NCBI GenBank assembly: GCA_941918925.1
Contig: OW799236.1
Location: forward strand, 84,346,213 to 84,410,212
Source of the DNA: Phyto melanocephala
Lineage: Eukaryota; Arthropoda; Insecta; Diptera; Rhinophoridae
Direction of reading: 5' to 3'
Length of the DNA: 64,000 nt
Below the pieces are notes generated by a model. The model had not been told where the DNA came from and made no database searches. It worked only from the letters and a program-made list of their open reading frames with translations. Both the position numbers and the translations under genes were made by a program. This document shows positions 1-12,318 of the stretch, one piece after another (the stretch's first letter is position 1; each line of letters opens with the position of its first letter).

Positions 1-455
1 TTGGATTCCTACGCATAAGGGCCACTATGGTAATGAGCGGGCTTATGGGCTAGCCAAGAGAGGATCTGCAGACTCTCTAGACACTAGAAGGCCGATGACA
101 GGTGGCTTGGGCTGAGCAAGTGTAAGGTGGCATGGCTTTCGTGGCCCTCTTTTGATCCACGGCGTACATTGCAACTTACTAGTCGAAGTCGGAGGGACAT
201 AACGAGGTTGCTGGCGGTATTTACGGGTCACTGGATGTTAGGCAAACATGCAAGTCGACTCGGCCTTCGAACGACCATTGTCTCAGCTGTCGGGATAGAG
301 AGAAGGAGGAATCGATTTTCCACCTTCTCTGCTAATGTTCTGCACTGGCGGCTAAGAGACACAGATTTCTAGGCGAACATGTACTGGATTGCCTCTCTGC
401 GATATCTGAAATTGGACTGAATTATCTACTGAGATACCTCACGGCCACGGGGTGA
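1..455 (+). pseudogene. 3' end of decayed non-LTR retrotransposon ORF2 (RNase H and C-terminal zinc knuckle)
   Basis: From base 2 the frame reads WIPTHKGHYGNERAYGLAKR, the last conserved block of a LINE-type RNase H (W-P-H-x-G...GNE.AD/A). At 155-260 comes the LTGH-type C-terminal block (RRDITRLLAVFTGHWMLGKH). After a frameshift near 275 a C-x2-C...H-x4-C-like zinc knuckle follows, with an in-frame stop at its end, and the frame closes at about 452-454. The fragment is cut by the window edge and is clearly dead. RNase H with this C-terminus is typical of the I/LOA-type LINEs, and the intact LOA element at 54996-60474 has the same block order. The clade cannot be fixed from this fragment. It lies in the intron upstream of the Axud1 exon. 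Confidence 0.75.
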
Positions 456-1097
456 ATCTAGTACCCTTACTCTTGGATTTAATCTGGGATACATTAGAGC
501 TGACGAGTCATGTGGCCCTGTCAAAACGGAGTCATACAGACTCCACTTGACGGTTTGCGTGCAGCGAACTACCATGTTAACCAACCAAACCAGAACAGCT
601 TCATAAATAAAATGCTGGCCACTATGAAAGCATATATAAAAGTTAAAGTTCAATTCCAATTTTCTCAAAAGTAAATAGTTTGACATTGGCCCTTTTAGCT
701 CTAAGCCACAGATATATGCCCACAGATCTCATAATGGGAGATGTGCCGTGGGGCAAAATGCTACTCCTTACATGATAGTCAGACGGTCATCAAGGCATTG
801 ACGGTACATTTTTTCACATAATGTCTGGTTCGGGATTGTAGAATAGCTATTAGAAGAATTATGAGTCTCTTTGACGTCTTAGTGTGGTAGGTGCCGATAC
901 AATGTTGTGTTTTTTTTACAATTAAATTGCTGACAAGCTTTCGTTCAGTGGGTCGGCCCTAGAGTTGGCTTTTGAGGAGAGAGTGGCAAGTTTTCTAACA
1001 AACAAATTAAATATTTAAATAAAACATATATTAATGGTTTATACTTTAAGATCTTCTTTCATTTGTTTCGTATAAATATTTTTATATAAATTTTCAG
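456..1097 (+). other. Intronic sequence upstream of the Axud1 penultimate exon
   Basis: No gene was recognised. The stretch is AT-rich and ends in a pyrimidine-containing tract and an AG acceptor at 1096-1097 that opens the Axud1 exon. The phase of that exon requires one nucleotide from an upstream coding exon, so this region must be intron, at least in its 3' part. Confidence 0.6.
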
Positions 1098-3642
1098 ACA
1101 ATAATGTGATTGAAATAGATGAAGTAGACTTGAACGCTTCAACGACATCTCTTGACACTGTCAATACAGCTGACGATCCCTTGGCTATAGCATGCGAAGA
1201 GCACGAAGCGTTCTCGGACGATAAAGCTGCTGCATTAGCGGAATTAAATTTACTAAACAATTCGCAAACTTCACATGATGAAGATACCCAAACAACCGCG
1301 GATGACGATTTGCCATGGCTGAAAGAAGATTTAGATGATAATCAACCAACATGCAGTAACAAAGTACAGCTTGAAGAAAATTCTGCACAGGTCACACCCG
1401 AAAAGGAAGAGCGTAATGGAGAGGGTTCCGACTCGGGTTTAGGCAGTGAAACATCGACTTTACACACGACCTCAACAAGTATTACCGATACTAGCCACTT
1501 GAACATAACTGCAGCGACTCCAACGCAGACTCCTAATCAAAAGAATGACACAGACAAATTATTGAACACGGATAATCAACAACTAAACACCAAATCACCA
1601 CCAAAGGATCCTCCCAAATCAAATTTGAAACGACGTTTGGAAATTGAAGATGATGTTGAAGGTTTGGAATCACTAACAACTACAGGTTCAATAAATGGCA
1701 GCATACAAAAGAAACCAAAGCGTTCAATTAATTTTGATAGCGTACAAGTTTATTACTTTCCCCGGCAACAGGGTTTTGGTTGTGTGCCCTCAGCGGGTGG
1801 CTGTACTTTAGGAATGGGAGCTAGACATGTGGCATTTAAAACACTGACATTAGCTGAACATGCAGCCGAAATACGAAGGGCTCATCGCATGCAATTGCAG
1901 GATATTAATCCTAGAGGATCTTCTAGCGATGATAGCGAAGAGTCCGAGGAAGACTATCTAAGCGAGGGTAGTGGTTCGGATTTAGATGGAGAGTCAAATG
2001 GTTTTCTACAGCCTGTTTCGCCTAAACAACGAAGAGCTTTGTTGAAAGCGGCTGGCATACGTAAAATAGATCCCACTGAAAAGGCTGAATGTCGTAATAT
2101 ACGCAACAGTCGAGAAGTGTGTGGTTGTACTTGTCGTGATTTTTGTGATCCCGAGACTTGTTCTTGTTCTCAATCTGGCATTAAATGCCAGGTCGATCGT
2201 GATATGTTTCCTTGTGGCTGCTCTCGTGATGCCTGTGGCAATACTATTGGCCGTGTCGAATTTAATCCGACTCGAGTTCGTACCCATTATATACACACCT
2301 TAATGCGCTTAGAAATGGAAAACCGTCAACAACAAAATCCCTATTCTTCTACCATGCATCCAACACCCTCCTCCTACTATCAGGCGCACTTGCAACCACA
2401 ATCAAATTACAGTTCGGGCTATGCATCACCGGCCTATAATACTGCCTCCGAAATTCATCAACAAACAGCTGCCAGTTCGTATTATCATTCACAAAACCCT
2501 TCCGCTCTGAACGGTCTGTATGGCCAACAACACACCTCTTTAGAAATGACTCACAATGGTAGTTTGGCTACGGCCACAACAACTTCGCAATATGGTATTG
2601 ATAGTTTGGATACAAGTCTGTTTGGTGGGAACACTACCGCAACACCCTCATATGGAAATCTAATGCCAGTTACATCCTATCACTATGGAAACGTACAAAC
2701 GCAAGTGAGTTATAAAAAGATCAGTGTTTTCTAAAAACATTTGTAGTTTTTTTTTGTTAACAAAACATGAATTTATTCGCACAAAAATTATTAATCCTTC
2801 ATTATCTTTTTCTGTTTCTGCTTTTATATTGTCTTTCTCAACAGCCAACACCCTACAACTCGTATCACAATGTCCCCTATATAAATGCGAGCAATACAAT
2901 AACTTCCCTTAACACACCGAATACCTTTAGTTCATGTGCCGTGCCCTCGATACCTCCTTACGGCACAGCTACAACTACTGAGGCGTCAGGAGTTTATCAC
3001 AGTGTAAATAGTTTATCTAGCTTAGAGACAACAACAGCACCCAGTTGTAATGTAAATGGTACGACATCATTAGAAAATGATGTCAATGCTAATTTCATAA
3101 GTCTATCAACACCACTGGCCAGTTCCTCGAGACTATCGCAAATAAATGATTTACTGCAACACAATCGCAATGCAACAACAGCTCTAGTGGCCGTCTCCCA
3201 AAACTTTAGAGTTAACACAGATAATATGACCTCGCCAACGTGTATTTCTTCACAAGCCAGCATCAGCACTATGCAGTTAAACAACACGTCTTCATGCTCA
3301 TCCATCAACACTCTTCCCATGGAAGATGCTCATAAAAGTTGCTTAGCTTATAAAGAATTAACAGCACCCTTAAAATCAGAAACAGCAGTGGCTGACGTTG
3401 AAAATGAAATTGACAGTGGACCAGTTAAATCATCAACACCCACACTACCAGAAGCGACAATTGCAGCTAAAAGTTACACTAAAAATATAGAAGACTCGTC
3501 AATAACACCATTATCCTTAAATACAGACTTTTTGCCACAATCATCGGCACTATGTAAAGATGATCAAGTTGCTAGCACAGTGGTGGCGGCGGTAAGTGCA
3601 AATGTAGAACCTTCAACTATTGAAGTGGCAGCTGGCAACTAA
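1098..3642 (+). CDS. Axud1: CSRNP/Axud1 family nuclear protein, last two coding exons (5' part outside window)
   Basis: Cysteine/serine-rich nuclear protein (Drosophila Axud1; vertebrate CSRNP1-3), a family of nuclear, probably DNA-binding transcription regulators linked to Axin/Wnt and JNK signalling, growth and apoptosis. Exon 1098-2704 starts after the AG at 1096-1097 in a phase that needs an upstream exon, so the true start codon is not here. The intron is 2705-2844 (GTGAGT...CAG) and the last exon 2845-3642 ends in TAA. About 800 residues are visible. The N-terminal part is acidic and Ser/Thr-rich. The CSRNP domain begins near nt 1742 (VQVYYFPRQQGFGCVPSAGG), with an acidic serine run near 1920-1990. 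The cysteine-rich core at 2088-2240 has many paired Cys (CGCTC, CSC, CGC), followed by RVRTHYIHTLMRLE. The C-terminal half is low-complexity Ser/Thr/Asn/Gln and poorly conserved. The family call is firm; the exact orthologue is inferred from the fly context. Confidence 0.93.
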
Positions 3643-4105
3643 GAAAAAGCCAGTTTGAAAAAGAACAAGACAAACAAAAAGAAAGCGATGTGCAAAGATT
3701 GACAACGAATAACTAGAATTTTTTTTGTTATCGAAGAAAATTTATGATAAACATTTTCTCGATTGTACTGCTAATATTTTCTATGATTATTGCACTTTAA
3801 GGAATAACTGTTGGTTATGCGTTTTCAATCTTTTTCCATCGAAAGTTGAGATAAATCAAGTATTTAGTTAAGTTCCAATTTATTAATATATATCTACAAA
3901 CATATAGACAAATAAGCGTTTAAACAATATATAACAAAACTAAAATCACTACTCCCCCTAAAAGTCATACATACATAAAAGAGAAAAATAATTGAATTAA
4001 TTTGTAGCGTTTTTTTTTTATCAGATTTAATCTAAGAACTAAAAAATAAACTCATTACAACTATACTCTGAATATTGCGGAAAGTTAGGAAAAAAATAAA
4101 CTTTT
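3643..4105 (+). other. Probable 3' UTR of Axud1 with polyadenylation signals
   Basis: Directly follows the Axud1 stop codon. It is AT-rich with canonical AATAAA hexamers at about 4045-4050 and 4095-4100, followed by T-rich sequence. Either could be the main polyadenylation signal, and transcript data would decide. Confidence 0.5.
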
Positions 4106-5700
4106 TATTTTATTTATTTCTTTATTTTTTTTGCTACTAGTAAGGTTAGGAGGTTTACATTAAAAAGAGTTTAAAAAATGTTTAATTTTATTAAAATTTA
4201 TAAAATAAAAAAATAATAAAAAAAATTAAACTCTTTCATGTTAAATCAATAAATCTGACTAAAGTTGTATTTTCTATTATTTACACATGCATATTGTTTA
4301 TACATATATTAGATTTTTAATTATTTCATTGCATTTTTAGCGATTTTAATTATAAAATTTTCACAATCTCTTGATGACATATTTTTAAAATAAATAATAA
4401 AAATATGTTTTCTCCAATTAAACGCAGTTGTAAATAAGTTACACTGATATTTTAAAAATTTTGTAAACATTTTTAACTAAAATTCGAAAATTTATTTTAA
4501 AAAATAATTATGACAAAGGTACTCAATTACATACTAGTTTTAGTCTTGCTAAATTGCTAAGTCAAACGTTCTTTTTTTTGCCCCCTTTGAAACAAGAATT
4601 ATGAAGAAAATAATTTCGTACTAAATGTTGCTCGTTGCACCAGCTCCTCGAAGCAAGCTCGTACATTTTTTATAAGCCTTGCAGCTTGGCAACGTGTAAT
4701 ACTTTTGCCATTCTTATTTCATTTCAAGATGAAATTGTATCAATATTAAAAAATCTTTGTTTTGTGAAAAAAGTAATTATGAAAATATGTAAATATGAAC
4801 CTTAAACAAATATTTGTATTTTAACTTTTAATTAGTTATTAAAATTATTGCTAAAATGTAGAAACGGAATTTCTTCTAAAAAAGCGCGAAAGAAACACGG
4901 TCCATAATTAAATCGTCGACAGTAACGAAAAAAACGCTTATTTTATTGTTTAATTTTGGTTTGTTTACAAAATGTATAAAATTTTCATAAAAATATGGCA
5001 ACATTGTTGAGAGAGTGTCTTAAAACAGGAGCATAAGAAAAAAACCTTCTAAAAATAAAAAAAACTTCTATCTAGTGACGTTATTCCGTATGGAAAATAT
5101 TGTTGTCAGAAATCTGTTTCATTATAAAAGTGGATTGGTTTTTTACATTTTTTGATTTTTTTCTTTTTATAATTCATTTTTTTAAAGGTGAACGAACATC
5201 TATTATGTTTCGAACAAAATTTTTATACAGAGAACATTTTTTCTAAATAGTTTTTTTTTTTAAAGAGAGGGAGAGAGAGAGAGTGAGCGCCATTATTTGA
5301 TTTCCCAACATGGATTAATTTAATTTTTGTCCGCACAAAGTTTCACTGAGTTGCCATAACCTACAATGCTTGCATAGTAAAATTGTAAAAATAGTTGATT
5401 TGTAAATTTAAACGCCATACATATTAACTTACATATTTATTTCGTATGGCAACCTTCATTTTCCAAATTTATTTATTTTTAAATGAATTATGTATTTGTG
5501 CTGCTGAAAATTCTCTGCTAAAAAACCTTTCTGGACAAAAACTTTGTTGGAAACCTTAAGAAAAATAATTTATTCACAATTATTATTGACAGTGGCCTTG
5601 TCTTTCCTGTCGAAAACGACAGAAATACGACTAGGTCTCATTTCATTTGTCGTATACATGTATTACATGGTACCAAAAATCCGATAACACTACTGACAAT
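4106..5700. other. AT-rich intergenic spacer, no gene seen
   Basis: Long A and T runs, a short GA-repeat near 5268-5285, and no open frame with recognisable protein similarity. Confidence 0.5.
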
Positions 5701-5706
5701 AAGACA

Positions 5707-5799
5707 AGGGCCAAATTACGGCATTCGATGACAATCGAAATTTTACTCGAACGATCAAGTTCGCTGTGATCACGTTCGAATGCCGTAATTTGCCCCCTG
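5707..5799. repeat. Palindromic MITE, AATTACGGCATTCGA family, copy 1
   Basis: The left end CCAAATTACGGCATTCGA is mirrored at the right end as TTCGAATGCCGTAATTTG, giving inverted termini of roughly 18-20 bp around a short centre. Three related copies lie at 6418-6556, 6644-6776 and 8483-8617. No coding capacity. Confidence 0.7.
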
Positions 5800-6119
5800 A
5801 TTATGAGAAAAATATCAAAATATTACAAAATTCTGTAATTCGAATAACGTTGCATTATTAACCGTAAATTTGAATCTCGTAGTCATAAAAGTGTCAAAGA
5901 GTAAATTTAAGCTTTTCCGCAATTCTACAAGACTAAAATTTAAAATGTGAATACCTTTAGTATTTCTGTAAGCTCTAAACTTTTTTTTAGAAATTAATAT
6001 TTAAAAGAATTGAAAATATTTTTTCCCTTCAGTTTCGTTATCCAAGTGAAATCAAACATAATACCATTGATGTTTAAAATACTTATTTATAGCAATAGAA
6101 ATATTTCGAATTGTCCATA

Positions 6120-6300
6120 TCAAGGCAAATTAAAAAGGTACTCGTATCCAATCAGCTGATTTTTTTGTACAATCTATCAGTGGTACCAACTTTTTTTATC
6201 TGTATGTCTGCATCTGTCAAACTTATTTTTTTGTTGTTGTTTTTATTCTACAATAAATAATTTTAATATTCAGTTGGTTTAAAAAATACAAAACCAAACA
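6120..6300. repeat. MITE related to 40862-41195 (CAAGGCA...GTACTCGTATC end)
   Basis: Begins TATCAAGGCAAATTAAAAAGG and continues GTACTCGTATCCAATCAGCTGA, then runs into ATCTGTATGTCTGCATCTGTCAAA and TATTCTACAATAAATAATT. The reverse complement of 40862-41195 has the same blocks in the same order, so these are inverted copies of one non-coding repeat. Confidence 0.55.
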
Positions 6301-6417
6301 AAAAAAAGTTTTAAAAAAAATAATTTTGATATTAAGATATCAATATTTCATATGAACTGTTGTCAAAACTCCATATAAAAAAATTTGTAGAAATACCTAT
6401 GGAATAGTGTTGCCTAA

Positions 6418-6556
6418 TCAGGGACCGAATTACGGCATTCGATATCGAGCGAAATTTTACTCGAACGATCGAGTTCGCTTAGGAGTTTATGTATAGAGAT
6501 TCCAATAAGAATTTTAAAATTTCGATCACGTTCGGATGCCGTTATTCGGCCCTGTA
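6418..6556. repeat. Palindromic MITE, AATTACGGCATTCGA family, copy 2
   Basis: Left terminus CAGGGACCGAATTACGGCAT and right terminus ATGCCGTTATTCGGCCCTG are inverted repeats. The core of about 100 bp contains TATAGAGATTCCAATAAGAA, shared with the copy at 8483-8617 in reverse. The CAGGG..CCCTG ends resemble hAT-type termini, but no target duplication could be confirmed. Confidence 0.75.
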
Positions 6557-6643
6557 CTCTGTTTCTCATGTATTAAACATATGAAATGTTTCTATCAACA
6601 TTCAAGCAACATTTTATTTCGCATTTAATTTAAAGCAAGAGCT

Positions 6644-6776
6644 GGGGGCAAATTACGGGATTTGATCACGATCAAAATTTTACTCGAACGATTGTGTTTG
6701 CTGTGCTTTTGGTATAGAGATCCTAATAAGATTTTTCTAATTTTTATCACGTTTGTATGGTGTAATTTGCCCCCTG
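6644..6776. repeat. Palindromic MITE, AATTACGGCATTCGA family, copy 3 (diverged)
   Basis: GGGGGCAAATTACGGGATTTGA at the left is mirrored by TGTAATTTGCCCCCTG at the right. The core TATAGAGATCCTAATAAGAT is shared with copies 2 and 4. It is more diverged than the other copies. Confidence 0.7.
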
Positions 6777-7648
6777 ATATTTTTTTCGTGGGAATTAACT
6801 AAAATTGCTCAACATGACATAATACTAGACTTTAAAGAAAAAAAATTCTGTGACATATGCAGAAATGTATGTGTTTACAAAAACAAAATGCATGTGTTCT
6901 TTAATTGTTGTTTTTGTTGCCGCGATGCTTATACCTTATGAACATGCCTTGGTCTCATATGTTATATAAAATCTGGAATTTTAATAATAAATTCGATTTT
7001 GGAAGGCGCAAAGATCAAAGAATATTTATAAATTTCCCGGCCTATTATATATATCGATGCCGTCGTCACTTTGCAGACATTTTCAAATGTTTTTTTAATA
7101 GCAAAATGGTCTTTTTGACTTGACGTTTACCTTAAATTAAAAATTGCTGCCAATAGCAACGAATTATTACCGATAACGTATACGTTACATGCCCTTTTGC
7201 ACTGTCGGCAGTGTTATTTTGTGTCGACTACGATTTATTCAATGGAGGAATAATTTGATTTTTAATTTTGCAAATTTTCCTCAATAAGGATATATTAGTT
7301 TCTCTTACCTAAAAAAATCGTCTTTTTGTTCGAACACGTTTTTTGAAAACACAGTCGTATTTTGTAAAAAATTCTTTTCAGCATTTTAAAGATAAAACTT
7401 CTATCAATTTTTTTTATACATATATATGTCGTATAAAATTTTAATGGAGAAACTATCAACAAAATTTGTACGACTACTATTATAGATATATCTTTGCTTG
7501 ATCAATAAATTTGAATTCCATTGCTGTCATGCACTGTACATTGTATAATTTTAAAATATTTTAATCTCTATCAATACTTATCTTTAAAATTTTAATATTT
7601 TTGCAAAGAGTTTTGTCTATAAATAAATAACTTTCTCTGTTCTGTTCC

Positions 7649-7739
7649 GTAATTCGATTCGAAAGAAAACATTTTCGAATTACAGTGTATTAAGCATACA
7701 AATTCGAAAAAGTTTACTTTCGAATCAAATTACGGAGTA
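7649..7739. repeat. Short palindromic repeat (CCGTAATTCGATTCGAAAG family)
   Basis: CCGTAATTCGATTCGAAAG at the left is mirrored by CTTTCGAATCAAATTACGG at the right, around TTTCGAATTACAGTGTATTA. A diverged second copy lies at about 27315-27406 with the same core. Confidence 0.6.
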
Positions 7740-8482
7740 ACCACCCTGCATTACGAGTGGAATCGTTAACGTTTAAAATTATCAGAGCTTTGTAGGTCAA
7801 ATTAATTTCTATAACAAAAATTATCAGGCATGTAACGGAGATAAATCCCATTCGATAGTAAAATTGAATTTGTATTTTATTTCGTTAGAAAAAGTAAAAT
7901 AAAAAAATTGAAACCATTTTTAGTTTCTACAGTAACATTTATCATGGGCTTTTCTATTCAATTATTAATATTTATTAATAAAATTTTCCAAGAAAATGAT
8001 GGAATTTGTAAACAATTGGTTTTATTAAACCTTGTGAAAATTTTCGATCTTTTTTCAAGCTCGGGAAAAAAATTCTTGTGACTTTGCCTGCTTTGAAAAA
8101 AAATGCTCACTATTTGGAAATTTATAAATCGAATGCCTTAATTTGCATCTGGTATGTCATTTCATTTACATGGAATTCACAATACGAAATTAAAATTTGT
8201 GTGAACAAAAAATTTTATTTAGAAATTCTTACATCAAGAATTCATGATAACCGTTATTAATCATTTCAGACAGTTTGATTTTTTTTTATACAAAACTGAA
8301 GGAATTAAAAATATTTTATTTTCATAATGCCCTGTCGCCGGTATTTTGTAGGTAAATTTAAATTGTTTTTTTAGAACTTATTAATTGTAATTTGGTTATT
8401 AAAGGGAGGGTTTCTTTTCCAAATAAACTTGATTTTTATTGTTTCGATATACTGACAGCAAATCGTTACGATTTAAGTTAAT

Positions 8483-8617
8483 CAGAGGCCGAATTACGGC
8501 ATTCGAACGTGATCGAAATTTAAAAATTCTTATTAGAATCTCTATACCTAAAGCACAGCGTACTCGATCGTTCGAGTAAAATTTCGTTCGATATCGAATG
8601 CCGTAATTTGGCCCCAG
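8483..8617. repeat. Palindromic MITE, AATTACGGCATTCGA family, copy 4 (inverted core)
   Basis: Termini GGCCGAATTACGGCATTCGA and TATCGAATGCCGTAATTTGG are inverted repeats. The core reads in the opposite direction to copies 2 and 3, as expected for a near-symmetric element inserted in either orientation. Confidence 0.75.
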
Positions 8618-9714
8618 ATATTTGGACAAGAGGGGCTTATATTTTGAAAAAGAAAAGTTTAAATTTTTTAATAGCTTTTAAACTTGTTCCTACATTTTCC
8701 TCAATTTTAAAGTTGTTAAAAATCTTTTCCTTCTCTCTTCTTTGCACTCCCACAGTTAAACTACACAATCTTTTAATTCCTTTGTCTGGTGGTGCATTGT
8801 TTTCAAAAAAGAATTTATGTAGTTTTTTTATTTTAATTTTTTCCTTCCATTTCTGTAGTGAAAACTGTCTAACTAACCACCCCTCAACATTTAATTGTAA
8901 AAATAAACTTATTTAAGAGCTTGTAAATTATTTAATTAACTTAAAAATATTACAAAACACCTCACTCATTAAAAAAAAAACAACATCATTTTGGTTCTCG
9001 TACATAAACCTAGACCGACATGATGTAGGCCGTTTTTCAAATCATCATCATTACGTAAGCTTTAGATGAGATGAAAAATGTTTTCAGTGTCTCTTTACAA
9101 TCATTAAAATTTTCTTCCTTTACGAAATATACACTCTTAAACAAAAACTATAATTTTATTTTTACCCTGATGAAATCGAAAAATAAAATTAGCTTTACTT
9201 GTTTTTTATATTTATAAAAATTGTTTAAATGTTTCTCTTTAATAAATTTTTCTTTACGTTATACGTTGTATTTCTATAAGATCTTTAATTTTTTTTTTTA
9301 ATTTTTTAGTTGCATAAACAAACATGTATGTAGTTGAATAAGATTCTGTTTCTATAAATAATTCTAATCCTTTAAGGTTTTGTTATCTTAATCGTTTACC
9401 AATTTATAAATACACATACATACGTACATACATACATACATATATCAACAAACAAGCAAAAAAAAAAAAGTGAAAATTCAATTAACAAGAACTAGAAGTC
9501 TTGATAATATTATAAATAATGTAGTTTATTATTAAATCAAATATAATTTATTTAATTTTTAAATAAAATAAAACAAACATACCGAAAATATTTGCAAAAA
9601 TTATAAAAAATTTCAATAATTTCATTTTCCACAATAATCGTTTAAAATTTAATATGGGTAAGTACTAAGCACTGTTGCCAATTTTCTTTATATTTTCCCA
9701 TTAAAGCACACTAC
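8618..9714. other. AT-rich spacer with tetranucleotide microsatellite
   Basis: No gene recognised. A (CATA)n-like microsatellite lies near 9413-9442 (ACATACATACGTACATACAT), followed by an A-run. The rest is AT-rich unique-looking sequence. Confidence 0.45.
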
Positions 9715-10640
9715 GAAACTCGCCAGAAACTGTAAGGTTTCCATTAAGCGGAAAATACAGGGTGTCTGGTGGCGCGCGTTCGCAGAGAAGGCATTTTTTA
9801 AGAGTAATTATTCATACGTAATTGCTCATGGACAGTTTTGTTCAATACGTGTTGGACCAAGTGTAAATTTAATTCTTTCGTGGGTGTAGAGATTTCACGC
9901 AACTGCTTCGGCTATGAATGTCCCACGGCCAGGGCCCAATCGATCTGCAAGGACTCCCGAAAACATTGAACAGGTTGAAAGAAGTTTACGTGAAATTCCG
10001 CGAATATTAATACGAAAAAGAGCAGCCTCACTAGGACTTAAAAAAGAGCGATTATTCATGAAATTTTAAAACCGGATCTGAAGTTCCATCTCTCTAAAAT
10101 TCAAATCGTTTAAGAACTGAAAGAAAGTGACTGATTTACGCAAAAATTTTTGTGAAACGATTTGCAGCGTTTTCGCATTGTAAATTTAATTTTTTGGGGC
10201 GACAGGGCACATTTTTACTTAAACGGCCACTTCGATAAGCAAAACTGCCGTTACTGGTCGCCAAGATGCCGTCACCCTCGATTGAAATATCAAAAACTAT
10301 TGCATTGGCCCAAGGTAACTGTGTGGCGTGCCTTATCGACGCATGATTATGAAATTCTTTTTGCCAAACCTGCGATCTCATCTATCGTACTCTGCACACA
10401 CGCACACAGCCAGAGCTTCGATGAATTTGTTTCGGTAAAATGCCCCCAAAAAACTGATCAGTCGCTTTGGGGACATCCCATGCCCACCGAGGTCGCTCGA
10501 TCTAAATCCCATTGATTTTTTTTATGGGGCTACCTCAAAGAGAGGATTTTAATGACAATCCCCAATCTCTTGTGGCTTTAAAGAAGGTAAGATCTGCTGT
10601 GCGTCCTGTTTATTAAATAAATACTGAAAATTTTGAAAGA
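9715..10640 (+). pseudogene. Decayed Tc1/mariner-superfamily transposase
   Basis: Frames broken by stops and indels still spell a DUF4817-type IS630/Tc1/mariner transposase. There is an N-terminal HTH linker block near 9915-10060 (RTPENIEQVERSLREIPRIL). Next, near 10185-10260, comes the catalytic-domain motif block in altered form (RAHFYLNGHFDKQNCRYWSP, where active relatives have DEAHF), then a VTVWRAL block near 10315. Last, near 10440-10545, is a C-terminal DFFLWGYLK-like block (SH*FFLWGYLKERIL). The first catalytic Asp position reads GDRAHF and several stops interrupt it, so it is not functional. Terminal repeats were not located, so the boundaries are approximate. Confidence 0.75.
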
Positions 10641-11173
10641 TGACAGGAAAAAGGTTGTGATTTATGCTGACGATGTTTTGTTATTAATTAAAAAATGTAT
10701 GGAATATAAATTGTTGACGATTATTTAAGTAAGGGGCCGCATAATTTTGTCTTTCACAGCGTGTTTGATAAGGTGTATGTCATGTGATGCCGTCCGTTTA
10801 TATCCCATTCAATTAGGCACTCAAACAATTACTAGTCAATGTTATGTTCCAATCAATAAAAATATTGCAATTTCGAATAATTTAACTTCACTTGGTATTT
10901 AAAGCGCAATATTGAGTTTAATTTTTTGTTTCTAAGAATTCCAGTTTATTTCATTTAACTTTAATAAAAATATTAAAAGATTTAAATAAATATTTTTATG
11001 TCGTATTTGTCAATAATTTATGTATATAGTTTAATCTGATCGCCACTTTATGTTGTATAAATTAGAAAAAAAAATACTCCAAATTTACTAATATTAAAAG
11101 TAGGTAGTGTTATAAAAAAAAATAACTTAACAAAATTTTAAAGCTTCGAAACGAATTTTACAATAATTTCAAA
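10641..11173. other. 3' flank of DHDH, AT-rich
   Basis: No open gene. The stretch probably includes the DHDH 3' UTR on the minus strand, where TTTATT near 10945 would read AATAAA. A short AAGGTTGTGATTTATGCTGACGATG-like piece near 10650-10675 resembles a YADD reverse-transcriptase motif but stands alone. Confidence 0.35.
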
Positions 11174-12096
11174 CTATTCCTTATCTTCTGGATAGACAAC
11201 ACCAACTTGAGCACGAATTTCATCTTCAATTTGGGCAAATAACAAACTGTCATTGTGACTAACATTGTCATGCTGAAGGTTTCCCTCTAAAACACATTTT
11301 CTGGCAGCTTCGGCTTCATAGCGCAGACCTTCCGAATTGACAAAATTAGTAGGATATTTACCTTTAGGCAAAACCCATTCTTTTTCTTGCCCATCAATAT
11401 CAATGATTTTGGTGGGACACCAAAATTGTTTGAGCTGAAAACCCATTTAAGGTTAGGAAAACAATTTATGTATTTTAAAATTTTTTACAGAAATACCCAC
11501 TGTTATTTGTCCCTTTGTGCCTCTGATAACAGCATTGTTACTCAAATTACCATTAGCACTCAAATGCATTTTTGCTACGCGTTTGCCGGGGTAATGTAAT
11601 TCTGCCTTAACCTCTACATCCACGCCTTCAGCATTTAACGTACCTTGTGCTTTAATTTCTTGTGGTGGTTCTTGGAAGGCCCATTGGGAAACTTGTATAG
11701 TATATATGCCTAAATCTAGACAAGTGCCTCCACCTAAATCACGTTTTCTGCAATAAATTATTTTTGTATTTAACAAATTAGTTTATATTAAATGCTACAC
11801 TTACTGCAAACGCTCAATTTCATTTAGTGCAAAACCAAATTCAACATCCACTTCTTGTATCTCACCCAATACACCCGTTTCAATTTGTTTGCGTAAATAT
11901 TGATAGGCTGGGAAAAATCTCGACCATACAGCTTCCATTAAGAATAATTTTTTCATTTCGGCATACTGTATAAGTTTTTTAGCTTGTTTGCGATTCATGC
12001 AGAGAGGTTTCTCGCACAGTACGTGTTTGCCGTGTTCCAACATCAGCCTACTGATCTCATAATGTTGAGGATTAAGGGATCCAACATAAACAATGT
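11174..12096 (-). CDS. DHDH-like dihydrodiol dehydrogenase, exons 2-4
   Basis: Trans-1,2-dihydrobenzene-1,2-diol/D-xylose dehydrogenase-like enzyme of the GFO/IDH/MocA family, an NADP-dependent cytosolic oxidoreductase. Minus-strand exon 2 is 12096-11805, exon 3 11747-11501 and exon 4 11434-11174 (TAA at 11176-11174). All junctions are GT..AG and the phases join exactly with exon 1 at 21708-21492, giving 1017 nt and 338 residues, the usual family length. Exon 2 holds the Rossmann continuation (DIVYVGSLNPQHYE) and the catalytic-lysine motif CEKPLC. Exon 3 holds LGGGTCLDLGIYTIQ, the conserved D-x-G-x-Y block. Exon 4 completes the C-terminal beta-sheet domain (KQFWCPTKI). No stop or frameshift interrupts it, so the gene looks intact despite the large intron. 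Confidence 0.93.
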
Positions 12097-12318
12097 CTGT
12101 AAACAAAAAATTTAAAATAACAGCTCTTTTGTGATCAATAAAGTTCTATGTTATAAGAATTAGATAAATTGTAATAACCACAAAAGTAATTAAATTTCAT
12201 TATATGTTTACAATAAAAAATACACACGGAAACACTTTTCTTTCGGCATTCAGGATTATAATATTAAATTTTTATTGTAAACCTATATTCCGGCTTAAGT
12301 TCATTTTTATAAATTACT

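Noticed and set aside
2767..2844. Possible separate start codon (MNLFAQK...) for a second protein ahead of the last Axud1 exon
   Set aside because: This stretch lies in the 2705-2844 intron. A GTGAGT donor and TTTCTCAACAG acceptor join the two parts in phase, so it is intron read-through.
10650..10680. Reverse-transcriptase YADD motif (VIYADDVL-like)
   Set aside because: Only a single short motif-like string without flanking RT blocks. It may be a tiny LINE relic but cannot be supported.
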